DNA of 64,000 bases, from positions 14,694,001-14,758,000 of the forward strand of contig OZ020244.1 of NCBI GenBank assembly GCA_963971285.1, read 5' to 3'. The stretch comes from Astropecten irregularis (Eukaryota; Echinodermata; Asteroidea; Paxillosida; Astropectinidae). The first letter of the stretch is position 1; every line of letters begins with the position of its first letter. The translations under genes and the position numbers were made by a program. Positions 13,401 through 24,037 of this stretch are shown one piece after another. The notes under the pieces are model-generated. The model saw only the letters and a list, made by a program, of their open reading frames with translations, made no database searches and was not told the origin of the DNA.

Positions 13401-15257
13401 GCATAGAAATGTAATGTATACTGCAGTTACCTTATAGATCCCTTTCCTAGAGCCAAGAGGATTGGCTGTTTCGAAGTCGTCCGAGTAGAGCAAAATAGGG
13501 ATGAATAGATCTTGACTGTTAAAGTTTTCTTTGAAGTATAAACCATCACGATATGATTGTAATACATCTTCATCATTTGACTTTTGCTCGTTTAAGATGC
13601 ATGACATCACACCTGGTTGTTGTAGAAATTTCATTACCAATTCTTTTAGTGGAATATATTGAAATGAATGGTCATGCTCTTCTTGGAAGTTCCTGCCTGT
13701 TTTTCTGTTGGTGTTAACCCTAAAAACAGAACCAAGTTTCTTTTCTACAGGCTCAATTAATGAATCTACCTCTCTCATGTGCTTGTTTTGTTTGCTTTCT
13801 GTTTCAAAATTTCTGAAAATATGTCTTGTTTCCTCCAGCATCTTTTGGGCATCAGTAACTTTTTCTTCAGTTGGAATAATACCAGTTTTCATACCAGTAA
13901 GCATTGGACTTACTTTTTGCTCTATTTGACTGACAACACTCTCTAGCAACTCCTTTGATTCATTTATTACATATTGTACAACTGATGCAGGTATAGCTGA
14001 GCTTCGTAAGCGTGCTATATATACAGCCACTGAATCCTCCAAGTCAGTATTTGCATTTGTTTTTTCATTATCTTGTCCTTGATCACCAATTTCTTCTAAA
14101 GGAGCATCTGGTATATCATGTTCCTCTAAATGTTCTGGTTCATCCCCATCACTGTGCTCATCTGGTTCTACTTCATCATTTTGCTCCATGTGTCTGAGCT
14201 CTTAATGCCGCTTATACGTTGATCCACGCCAAAAAATTTGGCGGCAGTTATGTTCCGCACAAACAAGTTTTGAGCATGTAGAAGAAAGGATTACATGAAC
14301 AAATTTCAGGTGCATGAATAGGCCACGAATTCCACCGTGTACTTTTTTTAAACATTTGCAACATGTAAATGACTGCATGATTCCAGATATTGTTGACTAA
14401 GGCACGTAGTTCATGTTACATCTGCAAAGTGGAAAATTGGAAAAATAAACCACAATTTACTTAGCCTTCATTTAGTGCAGCAGTACCTCTTTATAACAAA
14501 ACATGATTTATATGTGTATTTTTTTTTATTCACACCTAGACTGACACTGACACTCACAAAGGCCACTGACACTAAGAGCAACTACAAACAAACAAAATTA
14601 GCAAAACAAAAACCTGCAGCTTGTACTTACCTCCTGTTGATGGAACTTCATGAGTTTGAGGCGAACACCAAGTTTTGGAATGATATCTTTCACAGTTTCA
14701 CTTGTTAGCAATGGAAAAGATTGGTCATCAAATCCTTCTTCTGTGAAAATATGAATTATAAAATAAAAGGAAAGACTATGCATAAAAATAAATACAATAA
14801 TATTCCGGTATTAATACTATTGTAAAATTTAATATTCAAAATAATGTAAGAGTATTATAATGCCTGATGAGTGATGTAGCCTTAGCCCTATGGTCATTAA
14901 TAATAGTTAATACTTAATAGTTAATACAGACATTATACAATACATCATTCTTCAAGGTCAAAGGTTATACATGAACTTGTCATTGTACGTGTGATGAGGG
15001 TATACATGGTATAGTGTACACGTAATTATGCACTGATTTGTATACTACATGATTGTATTGTCATCCACATTGCAAGAGTAATCGTGGCTGAAATTGTCAA
15101 CCAACAATCTGTTCAACCTCAAAATAGTCCAGGTCTATCCTTGATTGCCAAGTAACTGAGCTAAACTAATGAAATGAATTACTTTACCTTGGAATGTCAC
15201 AATAAGATCTTCCAATCCCCAGCTTGTCAAAAGCTGTGCCGCTCGTGAGTTCTCCAT
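7480..15257 (-). CDS. SAM-domain protein (SAMD3-like), ten exons, second gene of CACTA-like element A
   Basis: Exons on - are 15257-15188, 14740-14631, 11569-11252, 10873-10731, 10033-9946, 9593-9425, 9147-8957, 8810-8630, 8228-8110 and 7797-7480. They join in phase (1,0,0,2,0,1,0,1,0) with no stop, giving 1707 bases and 568 residues. Residues 1-60 form a SAM domain (LLTSWGLEDLIVTF, then KLGVRLKLMKFH). A serine-rich linker follows (exon 3), then ILQGNPSGARVVRRIEQLK and IIEAFPFLKDPQ, which I recognise from SAMD3-like proteins. The last exon holds a globular domain starting QPYILILGG. SAM domains mediate protein association; a role in binding element ends or partnering the transposase is inference. 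Intron 2 (3.06 kb) encloses the transposase gene on the same strand. Exon 7 has a tandem AAG/CAG acceptor. Confidence 0.8.
10495..10712. repeat. Foldback element with arms of about 100 bases
   Basis: The ends are CCGATTGTGCGACC and its inverse, and the two halves pair along almost their whole length, meeting near AGACTACTGAATTGTC at 10595-10610. The arms differ at scattered positions. It lies in intron 4 of the SAM gene of element A and has no coding capacity. No target duplication was clear. Confidence 0.7.
11889..14189 (-). CDS. CACTA-like transposase of element A, N-terminally shortened
   Basis: This is a single open frame of 766 residues. The visible start is an acidic stretch (residues 1-50). 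Recognisable parts are a Cys pair in YFCRTCKMHRDQ (about 353), the acidic motif DIMHDFLEG (about 412), LTPKHHNCLHYP (about 553) and RLEAKHKQLKKW. The same order occurs in the transposase at 57643-60174. I assign both to the CACTA/EnSpm-like (Tnp2-type) transposases, which cut and join the element ends. Just upstream in the same frame (14190-14268) a zinc finger of spacing C-x4-C-x12-H-x4-H is readable but is cut by TAA at 14212-14214. The ATG used here is therefore probably a fallback. The gene is nested in intron 2 of the SAM gene. A Plavaka/KDZ relative is an alternative classification. Confidence 0.7.
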   Translation of the reverse strand: MEQNDEVEPDEHSDGDEPEHLEEHDIPDAPLEEIGDQGQDNEKTNANTDLEDSVAVYIARLRSSAIPASVVQYVINESKELLESVVSQIEQKVSPMLTGMKTGIIPTEEKVTDAQKMLEETRHIFRNFETESKQNKHMREVDSLIEPVEKKLGSVFRVNTNRKTGRNFQEEHDHSFQYIPLKELVMKFLQQPGVMSCILNEQKSNDEDVLQSYRDGLYFKENFNSQDLFIPILLYSDDFETANPLGSRKGIYKVTAVYITFLCLPLKYQASLQNILLVALAQSQYVAKYGIDSVLSPIVHEFKELERTGVQINVPGEYVGTVKPRLFQLTGDNLALNLMLGYAISFVSNYFCRTCKMHRDQARVNGEENEALLRNHGNFVMDLDTNNYSATGIRSNSILNSLPYYHVCDNVVFDIMHDFLEGILPLEMKLVLGHLIEDEQITLSSINSRIQSFNYGFSDKKNRPSNLTTYQISNPAGASGQKAAQMKCLMLYFPLLIGDKVDEDSKHWELLLLILEIFKLVSAPRISKLATVYLKSKIEEHHALFLELFPERHLTPKHHNCLHYPRAIRLLGPLSQYSVMRLEAKHKQLKKWAKVSNNFINIAKTLSVRHQQVQGFQFLMKQHIDSRTTEIGHQAIVKVSSLCNSQQICTALNMAQEQDITVATTVSVSGYTFRANEMVLTKWEEEPEFANIEHVVIKDASVKLIVKPWVTLYFDQHYSAYAVKESDHPFQVKAPEDLLDHKPLQAVKCYDAHNSVWFVITRFKLA
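14190..14268 (-). pseudogene. Interrupted N-terminal C2H2 zinc finger of the element A transposase
   Basis: Read in frame with the transposase, this piece has Cys, four residues, Cys, twelve residues, His, then a stop (TAA at 14212-14214) in the last linker, then the final His immediately before the ATG at 14189. Element B keeps the same finger with identical spacing (residues 39-62 of its transposase). One nonsense change has cut off the N-terminus in A unless a spliced start avoids it. Confidence 0.6.
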
Positions 15258-15581
15258 GATGCTGTGAGTGTACGTACGTGTAAAATGCATGTTGCATGCA
15301 ATCAGGCAGGCGCGCGTACTGCACTGACAGAATTTTACACACACAATATGCAAACTTTTCTTCATACATGTAAACTTTTACATATTAGTGACGATAAATT
15401 TTAACTATTCAGTAATTTTTATATAACATGGGTAATTCGTCCTTCTTACTTGTTTATTTGGATTTTTTTAATTTACTTTAAAATTTAGTAATATTTTTTT
15501 TCGACAACTTTTACTTAATATCGGTTTTTATTTACACAACTTTATTTACATAGCTTTTTTTTACATGTCGTTTTGAGAGTG

Positions 15582-15852
15582 TAACAGTCATCTGTGAAAC
15601 TTTCAGTCCAATGCGGTGCCCACTTTTTGAGAAAACAGTGAAAAACGGCCACAGTATTTCTTAAGTCTTTTCTTTTTCATTTTGATCTTTATTCTTTATT
15701 TAAATAAAATAACAATTTTGGTCACTGGTTTTACTCTTTGCGGATAAAAATGTTAACTGTATGTTTCTACCATCACCATCTTTACCTGTATAAAGTTACA
15801 GGCAAATCTGTGAAGATTTCTGTTTCGGTATGCTATCAAAGTATGATACTAC
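15582..15852. other. Spacer between CACTA element A and LTR element 1
   Basis: This is AT-rich sequence with no reading frame of note. It continues across LTR element 1 at 27920, as the shared four-base CTAC at the insertion point indicates. No feature is recognised. Confidence 0.5.
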
Positions 15853-17899
15853 TGTGACGAAAATGCCCCCAAAAGATGGTCATTTTAGTCATAATATTAT
15901 CTTACCTTTAGTATGAAGACTTAATTACTTCATGAATATTATCCTTAGAAGGCTGGTTATATTGATTAGGATTCAACTGTCAAACTGTAGTATTGTCCAC
16001 GCACACATAAACATGGTGACCACACACGTGTGTATTATGTCAATGCAGTCTATTTTTAGAGTTTGTATGAAATCCAAGATGGCGTCTTCCGTGACTCTCT
16101 AAACCTTGTTGTGATTGGTGGAATGTTATTAAATTATTATCTCGTTTAGAAGCTGCGAAAACAAGATTTTGTATGAGTGTAAAAATCCATTCTTTTATAC
16201 TGTGTAAATTTATAGTATTAATATATTCACTGTAACAAAACTTTCCCGACAGTGAAATTAAGTAGGACAATAGTACAATGTCGTCTGTTTTCATTTAGTA
16301 GATTGAGTCATGAATATTTAGTAGATTACATCATCACTTTCATTCATTAATGAACTTAGTTTTGTTTACGTTCGGGATTTTACTTGCCGAACGAGTGAAG
16401 TTTTAAGTAATGATTCACGTCTAGGAGCTGTTATTCCTAGAGAATATAGAGTGTGGAGTTATAAAGTATAATTAAGCTTATTTAGTTAAAGTAATTTCAC
16501 TGTATAAAGAGGTGAATTTAAGCCGTTTTCCTACCTTATATGATGTGTAATTTTGGCCGATGTTAGGTTTTGGCCAAGTTGAGCGTATTGCGGAAGAACA
16601 TTTACTAGTGCGTAAGGCGCGCAATTTAATTGGTATAAATACCGAGATTTGAGAGATTTTTGAGACACATTCGATGGTTCGTTCATCCACTCAATTAAGT
16701 CTGAAACGTAAAGGTTAAATAAAAGTCCCTTAAGAGTTTTTCAGTGCTGCTGTGCTGCTGACCTCCAACCATACTAGTCCCGGAGCAAGAATAAAATAAC
16801 ACAGAGGTAAGAGAATAATTCCCTAAACCCAAACCCTTAGTAAAACGAGAGTCCTTAGATTTTTCTGTCCTTCTAGAGAACCTTGGAGAGCCAAGGAGCC
16901 AAGTTTGGAGAGCCAGTGGAATACTTGGGGAGCCGGGGAGGATAATTTTGAGGAGCCAATCAGAAACTTAACGGATAGCTGTGGAGTCAAATTTTGAGGA
17001 GCCATTTAAACGCTGGAGTTGTAGATGCAGAGTAAAGCTTAATTATTGAGGAGCTGATTTGAGGAGCTACAGAGGCGCTTACTTGAGTTCAAAAAGCCAA
17101 GAGCGTTTTATATTTCCCAGTCCGATGAAACTATAAGACACAAGTTGCTTACTATTATCAGTGATTGTTCGTTTTAGTGTTAAGTGGATATTGTTGTTAG
17201 CTCTTAGTGAGCGCAGTATCACTTGCTTTTATTTTTTTAGATAGTTGAATATTGTTGTTAGTTCTTAGTGAGCGCAGTATCATCTATCGGCCTTTGTTTA
17301 GATAAGTGGATATTGTATTAGCTCTGGGAGCGCGGTATCACTTATTATTTTATTTTGAGACAGGTGGATATTGTTGTAAGCTCAAGGAGCGCAGTATCAC
17401 CTTTGTTACCTTTACGTTGAGATAAGTGGACATTGTTTTAGCTGAAGAAGCGCAGTGTCACTTATATTTTATTTCGATTGAAGTGTTGTTGTTAGCTCAG
17501 AGAGCGCAGTATCACTTTTATGTTTTATTTTCTATAGCATTTGCAGACTGAGGGCTAGCAGTTGCTAATTTTTTAGAATATACTTGACTGGAATATAATG
17601 AGTTTCGGTGTGCATAGCTGCTCTGAGAGTTGAATAAAAAGGTTATAAATAGTTTTCTGAATTTAAGCTACTCTGTGGTTGAGTCGAATCCTTGAGATCT
17701 CAGTTGTCTTGAATCATTCTAACACTTGGTCATATATATTGACGACGGACCCTAGTCTACCAACTCGAGACTAAACCGGTGAGGCGGAACTCCGGAGGTT
17801 TAGGCCTGTAAATTTTCCGCCTGGTGGCAGCGCTATCATCGAAGGCGAGCCGGGAGGACCCCGGGCTCGCCGACCCCCTCTTTTCCTTTTTCCGCCACA
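15853..17899 (+). repeat. 5' LTR of LTR element 1
   Basis: 2047 bases, TG...CA ends. A TATA-like TATAAATA lies at 16634-16641, and AATAAA signals lie near 16723 and 17633. The segment 16860-17060 repeats GGAGCC-rich words. The segment 17140-17520 holds tandem units of roughly 60 bases, each pairing AAGTGGATATTG with CAGTATCACTT across a short loop. The region after 17899 starts TGGTGGCAGTGG, the expected place for a primer-binding site, but I could not name the tRNA. Confidence 0.9.
16634..16641 (+). promoter_or_regulatory. TATA-like box in the 5' LTR
   Basis: TATAAATA in the context TTGGTATAAATACC, about 780 bases into the LTR, with an identical copy at 26575-26582 in the 3' LTR. The LTR must carry its own promoter, and this is the best match by eye; transcription start is not known. 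Confidence 0.45.
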
Positions 17900-18037
17900 G
17901 TGGTGGCAGTGGTGGGATAAAATAGTGTTAGAAATCTGATTTGAGAAACTTGAGTAAAACAAGGTAAATTTTATTGAGAGCAGAAAGAAGAGAAACAGTC
18001 CAAAGAGGATACGATAGAATAGGAGGACACGGATAAT

Positions 18038-19369
18038 ATGAGCATGGAGGCTCATGAGGTTGACAGATGTTTGGAGGTCAGCAACACAAACTTAAACCAG
18101 CACAGCAGCACAAACACACAAGGAACGGGACCGGAAACTTCTGACGTGGGCGGAATGGATCACCATGGAGATTCAGAGGGTAACGGTGGGAATTATCCCA
18201 ACAAAGCAGCGGAATTGAGGTTTAATTATCCGGAGCTCGGATCACATGAACGAGAGGATCACAGAGGCAACCGGAGGATTAGAAATCCGAACACATACTT
18301 GGCTCGAGGAGAATCGCCTTACCACAGAGACGATGAGTCTAATCGAGGAATGGATAGACTGTATGGGGAACCATGGAGGAATGGGAACCCAACTTTTGAT
18401 AATTATGGATATGGTAGAAACTTTGAAAGACCAGGAAACAGATCTTTCGTCAGTAGGAAGGAAGTTACCCCAGAAAGATATGACGGTCACGTAGGATGGG
18501 GAGATTACCACAGACACTTTGAAGCGTGCAAGATGGTAAATAAATGGTCAGATAAGGATGCAGCTTTCCATCTGGCCACACGACTTCATGGACCAGCCTT
18601 GAAGGTATTAGGCAACATGCCATTAAATGGTCATATGGATTACAAGGAGTTAGTGACAAAGTTGAACCAAAGGTTTGGTTCTGGCAAGCATCCCGAGAAC
18701 TATCTCTTGGAATTGAGAATGCGGAAGAGGAGACAAAATGAAACTCTTCAAGAAATAGGTCAGGAAATAAGAGATCTGACTGCAATGGCATATCAAGAGT
18801 TGCCACGTGAAGTGACGGAAAGACTCGCAAAAGGTCATTTTTTGGATGCAATGGATGACCCAGAAATAAGAGCTGGGATATTTAGGTCCAAACCAGAGAC
18901 GCTGGAGGACGCAATACGAGCAGCATCAGAAACTGAGTGTTTCCTACTTACAGAACAGAGTCGAGATAGGATGAAGCCAAGTAGATATTCAAGGAATATC
19001 ACTGGTGGAACTGGTGGAGAGTCAAACCAAATGACAAATGGTAATTTAGGACTAGATGAAATACGAGCAACACTAGCAGAGTTAACCAAAGCCATGCAAG
19101 ACATGAAGCAGATCTCGATGAACTACAATATGGAGTCAGAGATGAGAAAACCAAAGTTTCAAAACAGTCGTCAGGAAGGAAACCATCTGTGTTATGCATG
19201 TGGAGAAAACGGACATTTTGCTCGAAACTGTCCGACACAAGACCCACGTAACCAACAACACCGGATGATGCATTCAAACATTCACCGGCCAACTCCAAGG
19301 GTCGAGAGAAGGCCGGGAAACTTTGGGAAAGACCCAACAAACCAGAGGAGTACAGTTCCAAGGTATTAA
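18038..19369 (+). CDS. gag: Gag polyprotein of LTR element 1
   Basis: The open frame of 443 residues starts at ATG 18038, 139 bases after the LTR. Residues about 140-300 form the gag core typical of Gypsy elements (YDGHVGWGDYHRHFEAC, then FHLATRLHGPALKVLG). A CCHC zinc knuckle, CYACGENGHFARNC, lies near residue 385 and should bind the RNA genome. The N-terminal 120 residues are rich in Asn, Gly and His with no recognised fold. The frame is intact, unlike pol downstream. Pol starts in another frame close to the gag stop, so its expression would need frameshifting or a spliced message. Confidence 0.88.
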   Translation: MSMEAHEVDRCLEVSNTNLNQHSSTNTQGTGPETSDVGGMDHHGDSEGNGGNYPNKAAELRFNYPELGSHEREDHRGNRRIRNPNTYLARGESPYHRDDESNRGMDRLYGEPWRNGNPTFDNYGYGRNFERPGNRSFVSRKEVTPERYDGHVGWGDYHRHFEACKMVNKWSDKDAAFHLATRLHGPALKVLGNMPLNGHMDYKELVTKLNQRFGSGKHPENYLLELRMRKRRQNETLQEIGQEIRDLTAMAYQELPREVTERLAKGHFLDAMDDPEIRAGIFRSKPETLEDAIRAASETECFLLTEQSRDRMKPSRYSRNITGGTGGESNQMTNGNLGLDEIRATLAELTKAMQDMKQISMNYNMESEMRKPKFQNSRQEGNHLCYACGENGHFARNCPTQDPRNQQHRMMHSNIHRPTPRVERRPGNFGKDPTNQRSTVPRY

Positions 19370-19379
19370 AGCGTGACAA

Positions 19380-22300
19380 GATAGAAAGACAATCCGACAG
19401 GGATAAAATGCAGGCAGGACTCTTTATAAATGGGACAATTTGTGACAAGGATGTAAAATTCCTAATAGACACAGGATCGTCTCATACAGTTATTTCGAAG
19501 TCGACGTACTGGAGCATGGATGCTAACTTACGACCACAAACCAATGAAGAACAGACTTAGCCAAGCTGATGGAAATCCATTGGAAGTTGTAGGCAGTGGA
19601 TGGGTTACTGTACAAATAGGGAAGTCAAATCTTTCTTTGGAAATGATTGTAGCTGATATTTTCAATGATGGAATACTGGGAATAGATTTCCTATTAGAAA
19701 CTGGAGGAAGGTTAGACATGGACAAATTAGTGTTGGAACTCAAAGGAGAACGAATTCAATGCTTGGCTGCGGAAGACAAAGATCGACTTTTAAGAGTGGT
19801 AGTGTTAGAGACCCTATCAGTGTCCGCTGGACAAGAAGCAGTGGTAAAGGCGTCACTGTCAAAATCAGCTGAATACAAAGGATGCGGGTTGATAGAAGGA
19901 CTACCAATAAGTAATTTAAATGATAAAGGTATCTTAGTGGCTAGGACTTTGGTAGACACTGCCACAACTGTATTACCAGTTAGAGTAATGAACGTAGGAG
20001 TTCAAGATACCATAATAACAGTAGGGACTGTAATTGGATTACTTTCACCTATTGATGAAGAATATATAAATTCACCGTCGAGTATGACCCAAGAGAGTGA
20101 GAGTACTTATATTCGAACATTGAGCGATGTAGAAGCAACAATTCCGGACCATCTCCAGGATTTATGGAAGGAAAGTTGCCAGACATTTAACCAATCAGAG
20201 CAAGTTGCAGTTGCTGAGTTATTAATTAAATATCAATATGTCTTTTCAAAGGGAGAATATGATATAGGTCAGACGAGTTTAGTTAAACACAGTATTGACA
20301 CAGGAAGCTCAATACCAATCAAACAAAGACCGAGACGAGCACCAGGAACAAACAGAGACGAAATGAATAGACAAGTACAGGAACTATTGGAGAAGGAGCT
20401 TATTGAACCATCATCAAGTCCATGGGCCTCTCCAGTAATCTTGGTGTCAAAGAAGGACGGCACTAAGAGATTTTGCATTGATTACAGAAAATTAAATGAC
20501 GTGACAAGGAAAGATTCCTACCCTGTACCGAACATCGAGGATTCATTAAATGCACTCGCAGGAGCGAAATGGTTTTCTAGCCTCGATTTAGCCTCAGGGT
20601 ATTGGCAAGTCGTAAAATGAGGATGCAAAAGACAAGTCCGCATTTGTAGTTCAAGGTGGCCTATATTCCTGGAATGTAATGCCATTTGGCCTATGCAATG
20701 CACCCGCCACATTTGAACGCCTAATGGAACGAGTAATGGGAGGATTACAGTGGGAAATCCTATTATTATATAATGATGACATCCTATGTTATGGAAGGAC
20801 AGTATATGAGGCACTAACCCGATTAGAAACAGTATTCACACGACTAAGAGAGGCAAAATTGAAGCTGAAGCCCAAGAAATGCCATCTCTTGAAACAAAGT
20901 GTGCAGTATCTAGGACACATAGTTTCAGCTGATGGAATTGGAACTGATCCTGGGAAAATTGAAGCTGTGAAGAATTGGACATGTCCACAGACGGTGACTG
21001 AAGTCCGAAGTTTTCTCGGATTGGCATCGTATTATCGGCGATTCATCAAAGGATTTTCCGATATAGCAAGACCCCTTCACAAACTCACGGAGAAGAACAG
21101 ACAATTTATGTGGACGGAGGAATGTGAACAGTCATTTGCTGAATTGAAGCAAAGGCTAATATCAGCTCCGATTTAATCATATCCACTACCAGAAGACAAT
21201 TACATATTGGACACTGATGCCAGCGGGTATGCACTAGGAGCAGTACTGTCACAAATCCAAGATGGAACAGAAAGAGTAATTGGATATGCCAGCAGAAGTC
21301 TAAATAAAGCAGAGAAGAACTACTGTGTAACCAGGAGAGAATTATTAGGAGTCGTATTCGCACTGAAGCATTTCAAACCATATGTATACGGAAGAGCAAT
21401 AACCGTAAGGACCGACCATGGAGCACTGAGGTGGCTGACAAATTTTAAAGATCCGGAAGGACAACTCGCTCGATGGCTGGAGACAATAAGTCAATACAAC
21501 GTGATCCTCGTGCACAGACCAGGCAGGCAACATGGAAATGCAGACGGACTATCACGGAAATGCTCCCAATGTGGACGGGATGCATATTTTTTATTTACAC
21601 CGCGGGCTAGGGTTTTTCGCTGTGGCAGTGCAAATTCATGCTTGAAAAGAGACTACAAGTGGTCTGCTACCCAAGCTTATTACTGTAGCCTGCTGTAAGC
21701 CTGTAGCTGTAGCGTATGGTGTACAGTGTACATTTACTGTAAAGTAATTTTAGGACTACAAACATTACATCGCATACTGTGTACAAGCAATGTGCATACC
21801 TGAGTTGTACTGTATATTGCTTTGTACGTTGTGGAGGGACGGAATGAAATGGAAAAATCACGAAAAAACAGACTGTACATTACAAGTGTAAATGTGATGT
21901 ATGTACTGCGACCATTCAGTCCTCCATGGTCAGAGTAACTTGATCTATGCTTGGAGTAATTGGACCTAACAATTAACAGTACGAATGTTAGATAGGCGAA
22001 GTGCCTAGAAGTGTAATTTCTCTGACTCGTACTTTTTTTGTCGTAGGCACTCTTTTCGCGGAGTACAGTTTCTTTTCTGTGATCGTTGTCATTTTCAGCA
22101 CCTCACTGTATTCAAAACTCATTTACAAACTAGGCTGACGATTGATACATGATAATTTTAATTATCAATTTTATTCAGCAGAGGTGAAGGGCCTCGCAGT
22201 ATTTAGACGTATTTGTCAAGTTTCAATTCTTGAATTGTAACTGGCAACACTGTAGATGGGGGAATGATGCGCGCGTGGCACAACATACAGCTGTAGTCTT

Positions 22301-23961
22301 TTCTCAAGCATGAATCTACATTGCCACAGCGAAAAACCCTAGGCTGCGGTGTAAATTGCGGACGGGATGAATATGTAGACATCAATCAGGAGACCCAGGA
22401 AGAGCAACCACTCCAATCACTCGATGTAATAGAAACTGAATCTGAAAATAAAGAAGAAGAAGCAGACATGTCAGCAAGGAAGGAGTTATTAACAGTGGAT
22501 GATAACCTTAGGGATATGGAAGGACTAAGATGTAGTCAAATAAGAGTAATAACCATTGAACCACAAATCGCTTTAGATGAACTAAAGGAGGCCCAACAGG
22601 AAGATTTAATATTGGGGAAGTTACTTAGAAGAATTGAGCAAAATACTGGTAAGCCAGAATGGAAGGAAATTTCAGATCAATCTTCTGAATATAAGACCTA
22701 TGTATCTCAATGGAAACAACTGGAAGTAAAGCAAGGAATATTATGTAGGAAAAGGGAATCAGATAATGGCAGACAAGTTGACTATAAGGTAGTGTTACCT
22801 AGGAAACTACGTAAAGTGGTGTTAACTGAACTTCATGAAGCAAAGACAGCAGGACATTTAGGAGTGCGGAAAACAAAGCAAAAGGTGCAGAGTCGATATT
22901 ACTGGGTAGGATTAAGTCAGGATGTACGCTCTTTTGTGAGGTTATGTAATTTGTGTACTAGACGCAAATCCATAAAAAAGAAGAAGATGCCCACTCCAAC
23001 AATACATGGTTGGATCACCATTAGAACGAATTGCAATGGATATTTTGGGACCACTACCAATCACTGAGAGAGGAAACAAATATGTCTTAGTGGTCGGAGA
23101 TTATTTTACCAAATGGTTAGAAGCTTATCCGATACCAGACCAGACAGCTGACACTATAGCAACTAAGATAGTGGAAGAATTTATATGTCGCTTTGGTGTA
23201 CCTAGAGAAATACACAGTGACCAGGGAAGGAATTTTGAGTCCAATATTATAGCAGAATTGTGTAGACTGCTAGGTATTAAGAAAACTAGAACTACTCCAT
23301 ATAATCCAAAGTCAGATGGCTTTGTAGAACGGTTTAACAGGACACTGATGAATATAGTGGCAACCTTAGTAGATCCTCAAAGACATCAAAAAGATTGGGA
23401 TTAACAAATACCGTATGCATTATTTGCTTACAGAAGTGCTATACAGGAGTCCACTCAGGAAACCCCTTATATGATGATGTTAGGACGTAATGTAGAATTG
23501 CCTATAGACTTAACTATAGAAGTACCACAGGAACCAGAAAATGCATGTAGTGACTATGCAGAAGAGCTGAGAAATAAATTCATCACAGCACATGAAAGGG
23601 CAAGGAAATGCCTATATGGTGCAGCAATTAGACAGAAGCAGGGGTATAATCGTACAGCTATGACTGTAAAATATCAGAGGGGATGTATGTGTGGTTACAT
23701 CACCCTGTGAGAAATAAAAGGAACTGTAGCAAACTTTCCTTACATTGGGAGGGACCATATGAAGTAGTCAAACAGCTCACAGATGTAGTCTTCCGCATAA
23801 GAACGAAGAAATCTGGAGGCTTTGTGGTAGTCCATGCAGATAGGCTAAAGGTTTATGAAGGACCGCCTGTCAAAACAAAGACTAAAAGGGACAGAGAATC
23901 CAGTAAGCCAGAAAAGAGAAACCCGCCTAGAATGAGGAATAGGCCAGCAAAATATTTATAA
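19380..23961 (+). pseudogene. pol: Pol polyprotein of LTR element 1 (protease, RT, RNase H, integrase), disrupted
   Basis: The protease motif LIDTGSSHTVIS is near 19460. Reverse transcriptase spans about 20380-20800, with YNDD in place of the usual YLDD or YVDD at about 20768. RNase H starts LDTDASGYALGA near 21208. Integrase has an H2C2 zinc region (22835-22970) and catalytic residues in MDILGP, HSDQGRNFES and DGFVERFNRT (23036-23345). The C-terminal GPYEVVKQLTDVVFRI part is near 23750. Lesions seen: a one-base shift near 19550, another near 20615, TAA at 21174-21176, an inserted element at 21582-22359, a shift near 23010, TAA at 23402-23404 and a shift near 23690. The gene is non-functional as written. 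Confidence 0.88.
21582..22359. mobile_element. Mutator-like MITE inserted in pol, 9-bp target duplication
   Basis: The inserted segment has inverted ends of about 65 bases (ATTTACACCGC, then CTAGGGTTTTTCGCTGTGGC on both sides). The sequence GGACGGGAT flanks it at 21573-21581 and 22360-22368, and removing it restores a continuous pol frame. A nine-base duplication with long inverted repeats is the Mutator pattern. No transposase frame is inside. The left end has about eight extra T-rich bases compared with the right. Confidence 0.75.
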
Positions 23962-24037
23962 ATTGAAATTAAGAGATAATTTACTTTCCCTATGGTTCTT
24001 CATTTTACAGAGAGAGAGACCAATACAGAACATAAGC

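Larger units (their letters stand above)
5771..15581 (-). mobile_element. CACTA-like autonomous element A with two genes
   Basis: The left end at 5771 reads CACACAGAGAAAAAATTACC. The right end at 15581, read inward, starts CACTCTCAAAAC; both are flanked by TA. The termini match poorly, so the exact limits are tentative. The first 300 bases on the left carry repeated words such as TAAGTAAAATTTTAC, and related TTTTACTTA words recur at 15400-15560. Inside are a SAM-domain gene (15257-7480) and, within its intron 2, a transposase gene (14189-11889), all on the - strand. The SAM gene is open throughout; the transposase has lost its N-terminal zinc finger to a stop codon. Confidence 0.6.

Noticed and set aside
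18242-18851. Antisense frames over gag of LTR element 1
   Set aside because: They are shadows of the gag frame with no motif or start context.
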